Shown one piece after another: positions 7,521 to 16,855 of a stretch of DNA of 59,136 bases. Position numbers and translations under genes: made by a program. Origin of the DNA: a bacterium. Lineage in GTDB: Bacteria; Bdellovibrionota_B; Oligoflexia; Silvanigrellales; Silvanigrellaceae. The notes below the pieces were generated by a model. The model did not search any database, was not told the origin of the DNA, and saw only the letters and a list, made by a program, of their open reading frames with translations. The stretch's first letter is position 1. Each line of letters opens with the position of its first letter. The stretch spans positions 1 to 59,136 of the forward strand of contig RGDM01000018.1 of assembly GCA_009918675.1 (NCBI GenBank). Direction: 5' to 3'.

Positions 7521-10500
7521 ATGTATGCTTGGCTGGCGCATTCAAATTATTCTTTTCTACAAGGTGCGTCTTACCCACGAGAACTGGTCGAGGCAGCCAG
7601 CGAACACGGCTGGTGGGGCATGGGAATCACCGATTTCGATGGCTTCTATGGTATCGTTCAAACCCATCTCGCTGGCAAAGATAACCCTCATCCTCTGCAT
7701 CTTTTTTATGGCGCCGAAGTTCTCATTGAATGCCCAGTCCCTGAAACACTCCGCAGTGACAGCGCAGCCGCACAGCTGTGGGATGCGCCGCAACAAAATT
7801 CACCCGTCTTTTTACAAAATCGAGTTGCATTCTTTGCCACAAGCAAAGAATCCTATGCACAACTTTGCCAACTGCTCTCTTACGCACACCGCAATGGCAA
7901 GCTTGCCACTGCGCTCAATCTTGCCGATCCACACATCCCCTGGCCGCGCGAAACACTTGTGCTCTGGCCCATGCGCGGCATGCAGCAGCTTTTTGCTCCA
8001 CGGCAATCGCATTGTTTTGCAGCCTGGAGCGGTTGTGTCCGGGTGCTTGCAGAAAAATACAAAGGGCATTTTTTTCTTGCCCTCACACCACCCAGTACGC
8101 CTTTCGAGCGGCATGCGTTTGCCAACCATCTCGCATGCCACCGGCAATTCGGTTGGCCATTGGTGGCAACCCCGGATGTTTTTTTCCATAGTCCTGATCG
8201 CAAAGAGCTCCATGATATTCTCACCGCTATTCGCCTGAATCGCCCTGTGGACTCTCTCAAATGGGCCTGCTTTGCGAACTCTCGCCGCTGCCTTGCGCCG
8301 CTGTCTCACTTTGAAACCGAATTTCCCAAGGTTCCTGAGGTTGTCGACGCGCTTGAAAACAACAAAAAAATAGCCGGATTTTTTCAATTCTCACTCTCTG
8401 AACTCAGGTATCAATACCCTTCAAAATTCATTCCCGCCGGACACACGTCTGAAAGCTTTTTGGAATATTTGCTTCATGAAGCCTTGCACAACCGCTACAA
8501 CGGACAACCTCCAGAACGGATGATGAAACTTGTTCAAAAAGAGATGAAGCTTGTCCGTGAGCTAAAATTTGCCGACTATTTTCTCACAGTCTGGGATATC
8601 GTCAGGTTTGCCCGAGAACAAAAAATTCTTTGCCAAGGCCGAGGCTCTTCAGCAAACTCGGCAATCTGTTTTTTACTTGGCATCACCGCTGTCGATCCCA
8701 TGGTCTCAGATGTTCTCTTTGAACGTTTCATAAGTCATGAACGCGGCGAACCACCAGACATTGATGTTGATTTCGAGCACGAAAGAAGAGAAGAAGTTAT
8801 TCAGTATATCTACTCACACTATGGCCGCGGACACGCAGCTATGGTGGCCAACGTCATCACCTTCCGCACCCGGGGAGCCACTCGCTTTGTTGGCAAGGCT
8901 CTTGGCCTCTCCGATGACGAACTCACGGAAACCCAATCCCCAGAATTCACCGAACGCTGGCAACACTTTATCAAACTCATCAAAGGATTTCCGCGCCACC
9001 TTGGCATCCACTCCGGGGGCTTTGTCATCAGCCACGAGCCTCTGCATATGCTCAGCCCAGTGGAGCCCGCCACGATGCCTGGACGCAGTGTAGTGCAATG
9101 GTGCAAAGACGACATCGAAGCTCTGGGTCTTTTCAAAATCGACGTTCTTGCACTTGGAATGCTCACCGCACTGCGAAAAACATTCTTTGAACTTGCACGG
9201 CATCGTGTCTGTTTGCCAGGCACGCTGATCCCCATACAGCTCGCCACCATTCCTTCAGAATGCAGCAAGACCTATGACATGATCTGCGAAGCACGCACCA
9301 CGGGTGTCTTTCAAATTGAAAGCCGGGCGCAAATGAGCATGCTTCCCAAAGTCAAACCTCGTACTTTTTATGACATCGTTATTCAGGTTGGAATTGTTCG
9401 TCCAGGGCCAATTGTTTCCGGAATTGTTCCCACCTATGTGCGGCGCAAGCGCGGACTCGAAAAGGTGACCTACGCACACCCCAGCTTACAAAGAATTCTT
9501 CACCGCACTCTTGGAGTTCCTGTGTTCCAAGAACAGGTCATGCGGATTGCAATGGCGGTTGGAAATTTTTCTGGAGGCGAAGCTGATGAACTGCGCCGTG
9601 CCATGGGTGCCTGGAAATTCACCGGACGAATCTCTCAGTTTGAAGAAAAGCTCCGCAGTGGCATGAAACAAAACGGTATCCCCGATGACTTTGCCGACCT
9701 CATCTACAGCCAGATCGAAGGGTTTTCCCAATATGGCTTCCCTGAATCACACGCCACCAGCTTTGCCCATTTGGCGTATGCATCCTGCTGGCTCAAAGCA
9801 CATTTCCCGATTTATTTTCTTGCGGGCCTGTTGAATTCTCAGCCGCTCGGATTTTATTCGCCGCACAGCCTGATCCAAGAAGCCAAGCATGCCGGACTCA
9901 CAGTTTATCCCCCCTGCATATTGCGATCGGGCTGGGAGCACTATGTCACCCGCCAAGGTGCATTGCAGTTGGGCTTTAGCTTCTTGCGTGGAATTACGGA
10001 AGAACGGGCTCGCGACTATGTCGCCCAACGGCAAGAGCTTTTGCGCACCCGTACACTCTCATTGCACGACGTCATTGCCTTGTGCGATTGCTTCTATGCA
10101 CACGAAAAAATTCTTCTTGCACAAGCAAACTGCTTTGAGGTGTTCGACAGCAACCGTCGCAACATTCTTTGGTTGCTACTCGCGCGCCCATCAGCATTAA
10201 TGCCCGATGTTGATCATGTTTTATTCCCAGAAAAGCCAACGCTGCACGAAGCGTGGGACAACATGCAGGATGACTTTGCAAGCAGCCAAAGTACATTCGG
10301 TCCGCATCCGATGTTACTTTTGCGCAACATTGGCTGGCCCTATACTTTTCAGGCAGAGAATCTCACCTCTGCCATCACTCTACGCAAGAAACGTCACAAA
10401 ACTCAGGTGGTGGTCGCGGGGCTGATTATGGTGCGACAAATGCCAGGTACAGCAAAGGGAATGATGTTTATTACACTCGAAGATGAAACCGGAACAATGA

Positions 10501-10700
10501 ACCTGGTGTTTCGCCCCGACACACATGCTCAATATAAAGAATGGATGACCAACACGTCTGTGCTGTGTGTCAGAGGTTGGGTGCAAGAAAACGGACCCAA
10601 CCCTTCGGTCCTGGTGACCGAGGTCTTTCCAGCTGTGCATCAAACGAAATTGCCAAGCCCACCTCCGGATGGGCTCGAGCAAGATTATACACTTTGGTAA
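7521..10700 (+). CDS. dnaE2: Error-prone DNA polymerase DnaE2 (ImuC)
   Basis: A C-family DNA polymerase of 1059 residues, a usual length for DnaE2. The N-terminal PHP domain begins with LAHSNYSFLQGAS and GITDFDGFYG. The palm has PDIDVDF with Asp413 and Asp415, and FKIDVLALGM with Asp541, matching the three catalytic aspartates. A helix-hairpin-helix region and an OB fold (VVVAGLIMVRQMPGTAKGMMF, about residue 960) follow. It copies past DNA lesions with low fidelity during the SOS response. The start is the ATG at 7521, with AGGAAAGG about 13 bases upstream. It is the last gene of lexA/imuA-imuB-dnaE2. Confidence 0.93.
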   Translation: MYAWLAHSNYSFLQGASYPRELVEAASEHGWWGMGITDFDGFYGIVQTHLAGKDNPHPLHLFYGAEVLIECPVPETLRSDSAAAQLWDAPQQNSPVFLQNRVAFFATSKESYAQLCQLLSYAHRNGKLATALNLADPHIPWPRETLVLWPMRGMQQLFAPRQSHCFAAWSGCVRVLAEKYKGHFFLALTPPSTPFERHAFANHLACHRQFGWPLVATPDVFFHSPDRKELHDILTAIRLNRPVDSLKWACFANSRRCLAPLSHFETEFPKVPEVVDALENNKKIAGFFQFSLSELRYQYPSKFIPAGHTSESFLEYLLHEALHNRYNGQPPERMMKLVQKEMKLVRELKFADYFLTVWDIVRFAREQKILCQGRGSSANSAICFLLGITAVDPMVSDVLFERFISHERGEPPDIDVDFEHERREEVIQYIYSHYGRGHAAMVANVITFRTRGATRFVGKALGLSDDELTETQSPEFTERWQHFIKLIKGFPRHLGIHSGGFVISHEPLHMLSPVEPATMPGRSVVQWCKDDIEALGLFKIDVLALGMLTALRKTFFELARHRVCLPGTLIPIQLATIPSECSKTYDMICEARTTGVFQIESRAQMSMLPKVKPRTFYDIVIQVGIVRPGPIVSGIVPTYVRRKRGLEKVTYAHPSLQRILHRTLGVPVFQEQVMRIAMAVGNFSGGEADELRRAMGAWKFTGRISQFEEKLRSGMKQNGIPDDFADLIYSQIEGFSQYGFPESHATSFAHLAYASCWLKAHFPIYFLAGLLNSQPLGFYSPHSLIQEAKHAGLTVYPPCILRSGWEHYVTRQGALQLGFSFLRGITEERARDYVAQRQELLRTRTLSLHDVIALCDCFYAHEKILLAQANCFEVFDSNRRNILWLLLARPSALMPDVDHVLFPEKPTLHEAWDNMQDDFASSQSTFGPHPMLLLRNIGWPYTFQAENLTSAITLRKKRHKTQVVVAGLIMVRQMPGTAKGMMFITLEDETGTMNLVFRPDTHAQYKEWMTNTSVLCVRGWVQENGPNPSVLVTEVFPAVHQTKLPSPPPDGLEQDYTLW

Positions 10701-10785
10701 AATATGCCTACAACACTCGAATAAAGCTTTCTGGCAAAACCACGCGTCTGCTCTGCGTTATGCAAATCAAGAAACGTGAAAAATA

Positions 10786-11298
10786 TTACTCGTCATCGCC
10801 GTCGAGCAATTCCTGAAAACCCATCGTGCCGTTGTGCGAAAAATGTTCCGACATTTCATCTAAACAAATATCAGAAACAGACACCTTGCCGCGCAAGACT
10901 TTAAGGCTTTCAACCAAGCGAGAAATCTGGGCGTCGCTCCACTCGGGTCCTGGACGAAAATCGATTCTGATGGTCTCTTCAAGAACGCCGATACCGATAT
11001 CCGGCAAACCAAATGTCTTTTTCAACAGGAGATGCCGACCCGAGCGCACCATCTGTGCGAGCTCACGCGGTGTCTTTCGGCCTGCGACAACTTCGCGCAT
11101 GCTCGAGCCTTCTCGCTGCATCGTACTTGCAGACAGGTCAGAATTTACAATCAGCAATTCAATCGCTTTGCTCATTTGTTCCGTGTCTTCGAAATAAACC
11201 GAAATTTCGGGAAGAACACCGGTAAAGGTCGCCCGCATTTCCTCGCAAAAACTCACAACTGCCCGACTCGTTTGAGAGTGTGTCAACTGGCCTTCCAT
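10786..11298 (-). CDS. Hypothetical cytoplasmic protein
   Basis: An acidic protein of 170 residues whose start is the ATG at 11298, behind GGGGGAAAG. It has no signal peptide or membrane segment. The N-terminal half is helical with a SxxMREVVAGRKTPRELA stretch; the C-terminal half looks alpha/beta (GIGVLEETIRIDFRPG) and ends in an acidic tail (ELLDGDDE). No motif is recognised. It converges on dnaE2 with an 85-base gap. Coding character is supported by the ribosome site and by natural-looking composition. Confidence 0.55.
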   Translation of the reverse strand: MEGQLTHSQTSRAVVSFCEEMRATFTGVLPEISVYFEDTEQMSKAIELLIVNSDLSASTMQREGSSMREVVAGRKTPRELAQMVRSGRHLLLKKTFGLPDIGIGVLEETIRIDFRPGPEWSDAQISRLVESLKVLRGKVSVSDICLDEMSEHFSHNGTMGFQELLDGDDE

Positions 11299-11486
11299 GC
11301 TTTCCCCCAACGTGCGCTCTCTTTATTCAGTCATTATAGGCAAACCCCTGTTGCAAAAATCAACACGCGACAAAGCCGTCTTTATGACAGCTTTGTCTTT
11401 TCGCGCCCCCACGCAGGCTCGAGCAGGATCACTGACTGTGTTAACATCAGCGCAAATATCAATTCAGACTCATGGACGGACCAGTT

Positions 11487-12746
11487 ATGCGCAACACACC
11501 AAGATACATCCTCTCTCTTCTCTGCGCCTCCCTCCCCCTCACCAACCTGGCCTGCAAGAAACGCAGCTTTGGCGATGTCAAATTGGTGGGCGGTGGTCGC
11601 GCGGGTGCTGAAAAATATCCGTCCCTCACACGCATCAAAATCAACGGAAAAACTCATTGCACAGCGGGAAAAATTGGCGAAACAATGTTTATCACTGCAG
11701 CTCATTGTGTCACCCAAGCAGGGTTCCGCCAGGGCGTTTACTACGGGCAACGGATCTCCGATGCATTTTCACCCGGTGCAACACTGACTTTGGAAGATAT
11801 TAAAGGAACTGCAACCGTGGCCACCGTCGTTGCAACCTTCCCTCATCCGTCCTTTCATTGGACATTCCGCAACATTGACAACTGGGGTAGCGATGTCGCG
11901 CTGTTTTCGGTCAAGGAAAAAACTCCACAATTAGCGGTTGCCGAGGTTGAATTTGAAAGACTCCCAACAGCACAGCAAGTGACAATCGGAGGCTTTGGCT
12001 GCCAAGGGGGTTCACTCACCGACGAGGGCACAGAGCATGAGATTCGCATCGATGAACAACAGAAAATAATCGATCGCAGTGCACTTTTGAAGCAGGGGTC
12101 AAAGGAAGTCCAGGACACCTCGTATGGCCGCCTCTCGAACGAAGCACGCAAGTGGTCTGATGAAGCTTTCTTCGCAACCGGCAGCTCCGTGATTGCAAAA
12201 ACCGGCCAGTCGGCTCTGTGCCCTGGCGACTCAGGTGGACCCGCATTTATTAAAACTGAGACAGGCGCAAAGATCATCGGAATCAATTCGGGAATGGGTT
12301 TGAACGATGAACTTGCCAACGACAAAGGGATTCCGGCCTACAGTTTGCACACCCGCCTGAATTTAGGAGGCATTTACGGCATCGGCGAATGGATCAAATC
12401 AATCCAGGCGCAGAAATCTGCTCAAACAAATATTATTGCACAAGGGCAAATCAGCATCTCTGCAGAGTCAAATGGCGCAGGAATCGAAATCTCTGTTCCT
12501 CCGCAGTCAATAAGCTCCGTGCGGGTAAATACGATTCCGTTGCTTCAAAATTCCCCGCCGGCCCAACTCGAGAGCATAGTCTTCCGTGGAAACAAATCGG
12601 GCGAGATTCAGTTCAAAAACGCAGGCGAAACATGGCAAGCGGCCACTCCGCTCCGTGAAAGCGGTGTGATGCAATTAAATTTTTCAACACAAAACAAAAC
12701 TGATTTGGTAGTTTTGCTCAGCAGCTCTGGGTTGCCAGAAAACTAA
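11487..12746 (+). CDS. Trypsin-like serine protease (S1), probable lipoprotein
   Basis: A protein of 419 residues with a complete chymotrypsin-fold triad: His73 in FITAAHC, Asp136 in SDVALF and Ser249 in CPGDSGGP. The N-terminal signal (RNTPRYILSLLCASLPL) ends at LAC with Cys23, followed by KKRSFGDVK, so lipidation is likely although the -3 residue is atypical. After the protease domain (to about residue 315) comes a C-terminal beta-rich domain of about 100 residues. The start is the ATG at 11487, which places the signal peptide properly; an upstream ATG at 11472 is also possible. The role is extracellular or periplasmic proteolysis. Confidence 0.85.
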   Translation: MRNTPRYILSLLCASLPLTNLACKKRSFGDVKLVGGGRAGAEKYPSLTRIKINGKTHCTAGKIGETMFITAAHCVTQAGFRQGVYYGQRISDAFSPGATLTLEDIKGTATVATVVATFPHPSFHWTFRNIDNWGSDVALFSVKEKTPQLAVAEVEFERLPTAQQVTIGGFGCQGGSLTDEGTEHEIRIDEQQKIIDRSALLKQGSKEVQDTSYGRLSNEARKWSDEAFFATGSSVIAKTGQSALCPGDSGGPAFIKTETGAKIIGINSGMGLNDELANDKGIPAYSLHTRLNLGGIYGIGEWIKSIQAQKSAQTNIIAQGQISISAESNGAGIEISVPPQSISSVRVNTIPLLQNSPPAQLESIVFRGNKSGEIQFKNAGETWQAATPLRESGVMQLNFSTQNKTDLVVLLSSSGLPEN

Positions 12747-12790
12747 AGCAAGATCTTTTCAAACAAAACCAAAAGGAAAGACAAAAAAAC

Positions 12791-13739
12791 ATGCAAACCT
12801 TCGCCGATTGGGTGCAATTCTCTGTAGCGAGCGCAGTCGTTCTTTTGTTGCTAACCCTTGTAATTCTTGTCATTGTGCTCATTGCACGGCGTTCACGAAA
12901 ATTGAAAACCGAGAACATGACAATCGAGCACCTGAACAAAGAGTGGCAACGCAAGAGTGATGAGCTTCGTGCGGTTGTTATGCCGCACAAGGAATTCCAA
13001 AAACTTCTCAAAGAGCGCAGCAAAGAAGAAAAAGAGCAACACAAACAAAAAGACCTTTCCGCGCGCAAGCGCATTTACGTTATTGATTTCGAGGGAGATC
13101 TCGCAGCCTCGCAGTGTTCTTCTTTGCGCGAGCAAATCACTCTCATTCTGGCTCTCATTCGCCCAGATGACAAGGTCATTGTTCGCATTGAAAGCCCTGG
13201 CGGGATGGTTCATGCCTATGGTCTTGCAGCGTCACAAATTGCACGTCTTAATGATGGCCTGCGTTGCCAACAAAATTGTCGCAGCTCCATTTGCAATGAT
13301 TGGCTCGATAGGCGCCGTCTCAGGAATGCCAAACTTTAATCGCTTTCTAAAAAAACATGAGATCGATTACATCGAACAAACCGCTGGAGAATATAAGAGA
13401 ACCATCAGTCCCTTTGGTGAAATCACCGAAGCTGGCAAAGCAAAAAACCAAGAAAAACTTGATCAAATTCACGCCCTCTTCAAAAACCATGTTGCAGAAC
13501 ACCGCCCACAGGTTGACATAAATTCCGTCTCAACGGGCGATTTCTGGCCTGCTTCAGTTGCCCACAAAATGGCTCTAGTAGACGAACTGCGCACGAGTGA
13601 CGATCTGCTTCTCGAGCTCGGAAAAGAGACGGACATCTATCAACTCACGTCTGAAGAGCCACAGGATTTCCGCACTCGACTGATGAAAAAATTCTTTGCA
13701 TCCGCATCGAAACTCGCAAACGAATGGAGCCTTTTGTGA
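12791..13739 (+). pseudogene. sohB: sohB-like S49 protease, inactivated by a deletion with frameshift
   Basis: The first frame gives an N-terminal membrane segment (VVLLLLTLVILVIVLIARR), a coiled region and a SohB core up to SPGGMVHAYGLAASQIARL. From 13251 the homology continues in another frame as MMACVANKIVAAPFA and MPNFNRFLKKHEIDYIEQ, to a stop at 13739. In SohB about 20 residues join these parts and include the catalytic serine (VAASGGY). They are absent: roughly 59 bases seem deleted, which also shifts the frame. The second catalytic residue, Lys of AGEYKRT, survives. As sequenced, the gene cannot make an active signal-peptide-peptidase-type enzyme. Confidence 0.85.
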
Positions 13740-14800
13740 AACACATTCTCAGGCATTTACCTGCTTCAAGTGGAATTATCGCAATTGCCTGCTGCAGCCT
13801 TGTCTTATCTTGCAAAGTTGCACCAACGGCTCCCAACAGCAAGGCGCTCGCGCGCCTTTCAACATGTGCGCTCTCCTCCTACAAAGCCCTGGAAAAGGCA
13901 TGGCCATCGACAGCGTTGAATTCAGCCGACTTGGAGGTGGCTCTTGAATTTGACTGCGCCGAAGCAGGAAAAATCAAATCTTTGCGCGAACCTGTTTCAA
14001 CAGCAAGCAGTGCAATGGACAGCATCACTCGCCTTATCACAAAGGTTCCCAACGGTTTTGTGAAGGATTCGGTTAGCATTCTCAAACCATATTGCCGCAG
14101 CGACAACGAACTCTACGGGCCATTCTGCATGGCTGCTGATATTGATGCAGCTGCTGAACTCGTTAAAGATGAAGAATTGGTCAAGCTGATTCCCGCGGCG
14201 GTCAATAGCCTCGGACGCGAGATTGCTAACGCCTCGGAGGTTGATTTCTACTCTGTCCTCGACAAGACGTTGCCTGCCAATCTCACCAATCGAGTTGTTC
14301 GGGTTGCACTCATGGCAGGATTTTTGGGCCTCGATGACAATGCCGTACAGGCAGACCGCCTGAAAGCGAACCTGCTTTTCGAGAAGCGCCTTGCTGAATA
14401 CGCCCTGGTTTTTCCAGCGCTCACTCAATACACAGTATTTCCGCAACAAGGACAGATCGACTACAGCCGCGATTTCCTCGCAGTGCTTTTTGCAACCCGA
14501 ACCGGTGTTGCCACTCTGCCCGGTGTCGCCGACGGCGAAGACCAAACGTACAAAGCTTATGCTGGCTTTCATTTGGGATGCCGAATGGCACAGTTGAAAC
14601 GTTCAGTTGCCTTGGTTGAAACAGAGGCCTTCAGCATGGGCTACGCGTATCAAATGACCAAGCTCGGCGCGCGCCTGCGCAAGCCAATTGGGCAGTTGAT
14701 TGCAGATACTAAGAAGCTGGATGCGAAGGGCCGCAGCACAGGTGAGAAAATGAAAGCAGGTGCGCGGCACGGCTTTGAGATTTGCTCGAAAGCGAATTGA
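13724..14800 (+). CDS. Hypothetical lipoprotein
   Basis: A protein of 358 residues beginning at the ATG at 13724, overlapping the end of the sohB remnant by 16 bases. The signal (SGIIAIACCSLVLSC) ends in a good lipobox VLSC with Cys30, followed by KVAPTAPNSK. The mature part is mostly helical (SSAMDSITRLITKVPNGF, AALVKDEELVKL-like repeats) with four scattered Cys. There is no recognisable domain. The overlap suggests co-transcription with the former sohB gene. Confidence 0.65.
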   Translation: MEPFVKHILRHLPASSGIIAIACCSLVLSCKVAPTAPNSKALARLSTCALSSYKALEKAWPSTALNSADLEVALEFDCAEAGKIKSLREPVSTASSAMDSITRLITKVPNGFVKDSVSILKPYCRSDNELYGPFCMAADIDAAAELVKDEELVKLIPAAVNSLGREIANASEVDFYSVLDKTLPANLTNRVVRVALMAGFLGLDDNAVQADRLKANLLFEKRLAEYALVFPALTQYTVFPQQGQIDYSRDFLAVLFATRTGVATLPGVADGEDQTYKAYAGFHLGCRMAQLKRSVALVETEAFSMGYAYQMTKLGARLRKPIGQLIADTKKLDAKGRSTGEKMKAGARHGFEICSKAN

Positions 14801-14814
14801 AAATTCGCTTGTTG

Positions 14815-15924
14815 TTACTTTTCCATCTGACAATTGGGTTGGGTGAGGAACATAAATACCCATCCATCAGTGAGTGTTCCATTGCATTGAGCTCGCACCT
14901 TCAACCACTGCCCGTTTTCTTCGAGAAGCTCAGCCGCAGTGCCATTTGGTAACGTGCATTGAAATAATCCAGCAGGAGCAGCTCTCATGTTGACTCCGTT
15001 GGGATCTTTATCATCAAAGACCTTGAGCTGTTTACAGGTTTGCAGCTTAGGAGCACTTGTCATGGGTGCGGGGGCTGACACGACAACAGGAGTGACTTTC
15101 CCCTTTCCATCGGTTGTCACACCCTGGTTCGCCTTCACTTCCTTCATCAACTCGACAGGAATCGAAACGGTGACAAAATAATTGCTTGGATCAAGGTCGT
15201 CGATTTCTGGCAACCTCACCTTCACATCGCTCGGGTTTCCTGCTGTATCACGTTGAATATAAATCCACGGTGTCGGCATCCACCGCCGCTTGAAGCCTTT
15301 ATTAAACCAATCCAATGGAATCATGTGTTGTTGCCACTGCTTATTTGGATTGTTGTCGGGACGAAACCAGTTGTTGTGATAAATTTTGATTGAGCCCGAT
15401 TCGTCAATGTCACCCACCAACGCAATATGACCATCGCCCGCTTGCCCGGAACAATCGGGACGCAAACATCCACTGACGAATGATCCGACAGGAATGCGTC
15501 CTCCAAAGATGGTGCCGAGCGCTCGGCTCATATCTTTGCTGCCTTTGGGCAATTGCACAACCACACCACCACGCGCTTTAACCGCATTGACCATGGTGAC
15601 AAGCAGCGGTGCACTGTATCCATTGACACCCGCCATTTCCAAAACGTGTGAAGCATTCGCCGCACACATCGCAGGTTGCGCAAAGAAACCAGCCTTTTCT
15701 AACTGGCCATTTTCCCAAGCCTTGATTGCTGAAAAGATCTTTGCGCCTGTTGGAGTAATGAGATGAAATCTCGACCTGCTATAAATATCGTTTTGGTTGT
15801 TAGGAACCTGCTGAACGGGAAGCTCCGAGACACTCAAAACATCACTGTTGTATGAGCGCGGCTTACAGCCAAAAAGCGCTGCTGCGGAAAACAAATACGC
15901 AAAAGTTGACAGCGTCTTGTTCAT
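14815..15924 (-). CDS. Lipoprotein with cysteine-peptidase-like domain and C-terminal SH3-like domain
   Basis: A protein of 369 residues starting at the ATG at 15924 (GGGAG upstream). The lipobox is AALFGC with Cys20, followed by KPRSYNSD. The mature N-terminal domain has FAQPAMCAANASHVLEMAG and later GDGHIALVGDID then KIYHNNW, an order of Cys, His and Asn resembling NlpC/P60- or CHAP-like thiol hydrolases, though I cannot assign the exact family. The C-terminal 80 residues (GVNMRAAPAGLFQCTLPNG, GQWLKVRAQ, DGWVF) look like a bacterial SH3 cell-wall-binding domain. Together they suggest a peptidoglycan-acting or surface hydrolase. Confidence 0.65.
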   Translation of the reverse strand: MNKTLSTFAYLFSAAALFGCKPRSYNSDVLSVSELPVQQVPNNQNDIYSRSRFHLITPTGAKIFSAIKAWENGQLEKAGFFAQPAMCAANASHVLEMAGVNGYSAPLLVTMVNAVKARGGVVVQLPKGSKDMSRALGTIFGGRIPVGSFVSGCLRPDCSGQAGDGHIALVGDIDESGSIKIYHNNWFRPDNNPNKQWQQHMIPLDWFNKGFKRRWMPTPWIYIQRDTAGNPSDVKVRLPEIDDLDPSNYFVTVSIPVELMKEVKANQGVTTDGKGKVTPVVVSAPAPMTSAPKLQTCKQLKVFDDKDPNGVNMRAAPAGLFQCTLPNGTAAELLEENGQWLKVRAQCNGTLTDGWVFMFLTQPNCQMEK

Positions 15925-15959
15925 TCTTTTCTCCCGTCGAGATCGTCTCAACGGATTAT

Positions 15960-15969
15960 CCTGTACAGG
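15960..15969. promoter_or_regulatory. Perfect palindrome CCTGTACAGG upstream of the SH3 lipoprotein gene
   Basis: A ten-base perfect palindrome centred about 40 bases before the start codon of the leftward lipoprotein gene. It contains the same CTGTAC half-site found twice at the lexA start codon, which makes a regulator site plausible, but a ten-base match alone is weak evidence. Confidence 0.3.
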
Positions 15970-16010
15970 TGACTGCGAAAGGAGTGAAATTTTTTCCTGG
16001 TGTTCTGGTC

Positions 16011-16039
16011 AAAAAAAAAGACGGCCGAAGCCGTCTTTT
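16011..16039 (-). terminator. Intrinsic terminator of the FKBP gene
   Basis: Read leftward, the sequence is AAAAGACGGC, loop TTCG, GCCGTCTTTT followed by further T to nine in a row. The loop is the extra-stable C(UUCG)G tetraloop and the stem is 10 bp including the A-T pairs. It lies 22 bases after the FKBP stop codon, before the start of the SH3 lipoprotein gene. The A-rich left arm means it could also work on the other strand. Confidence 0.9.
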
Positions 16040-16061
16040 CATTTCCACATTCCAGCACAGA

Positions 16062-16679
16062 TTAGTGAACGCTGATGAGTTCAACAGTGAAAACGAGAGT
16101 TGCATTTGGTCCAATCTTGCCGCCGGCACCACGCGCACCATAGGCCAGATTCGCAGGGATAAAAAGCTCCCACACAGCGCCTTCTTTCATCAGTTGAAGA
16201 GCTTCGGTCCAGCCGGCAATCACGCCGTTCACCGGGAAGGTGGCAGGCTCGCCTCGATCGTACGAGCTGTCGAAAGTCGAACCATCAAGCAAAGTCCCTT
16301 TGTAGTGAGTGGTCACACGGTCGCTCGCCTTTGGACTCTTGCCGCTGCCAGCCTTCACTTCTCGATATTGGAGTCCAGAAGGCAATACGACAACTCCTTC
16401 TTTCATGCGATTCACTTCGAGAAACGCTTTGCCCTCAGCAGTATTTTTGTCGGACTCAGCCGCTTGGAATTTCGCCTGCTTGGCTTCCATTTCTGCCTGA
16501 AACGCTGACATGATTGTTTGAATTTCACTGTCGGTGAGTTTTGCATCTGCATCGCTCAGAGCATCAGACACACCAGCAGCAAGTGCTTGCGCCTCAATTT
16601 CGATGCCCTGATTCGCAAGGTTGCGGCCAATATCGAGGCCAATGATGTAACTGACTTTTTGTAGCTGATTCTGCAGCAT
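16062..16679 (-). CDS. fklB: FKBP-type peptidyl-prolyl cis-trans isomerase, cytoplasmic (FklB-like)
   Basis: A protein of 205 residues, the same length as E. coli FklB. The N-terminal helical dimerisation domain (YIIGLDIGRNLANQGIEIE) is followed from about residue 100 by an FKBP domain: GLQYREVKAGSG, VTTHYKGTLLDGSTFDSS, FPVNGVIAGWTEALQLM, IPANLAYGARGAGG and LVFTVELISV. The aromatic and Asp binding-pocket residues are present. It has no signal peptide, which separates it from FkpA/Mip. It assists protein folding by prolyl isomerisation and has its own strong terminator. Confidence 0.92.
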   Translation of the reverse strand: MLQNQLQKVSYIIGLDIGRNLANQGIEIEAQALAAGVSDALSDADAKLTDSEIQTIMSAFQAEMEAKQAKFQAAESDKNTAEGKAFLEVNRMKEGVVVLPSGLQYREVKAGSGKSPKASDRVTTHYKGTLLDGSTFDSSYDRGEPATFPVNGVIAGWTEALQLMKEGAVWELFIPANLAYGARGAGGKIGPNATLVFTVELISVH

Positions 16680-16855
16680 TTTTAGAACTCTCCAAACGTT
16701 TTCCGCCTTGTAACATCGTCAAAGTGCGATCGAAACAAGCCCACTCAATTATTTTTAAGATTCTAAATAAATCCTTTAAATTCAGATCGTTAAATCTACA
16801 TCCTCAGCCTATCCGATACTTGAGCCGATACGTGCCATATGGGGAGGCGGACCAT

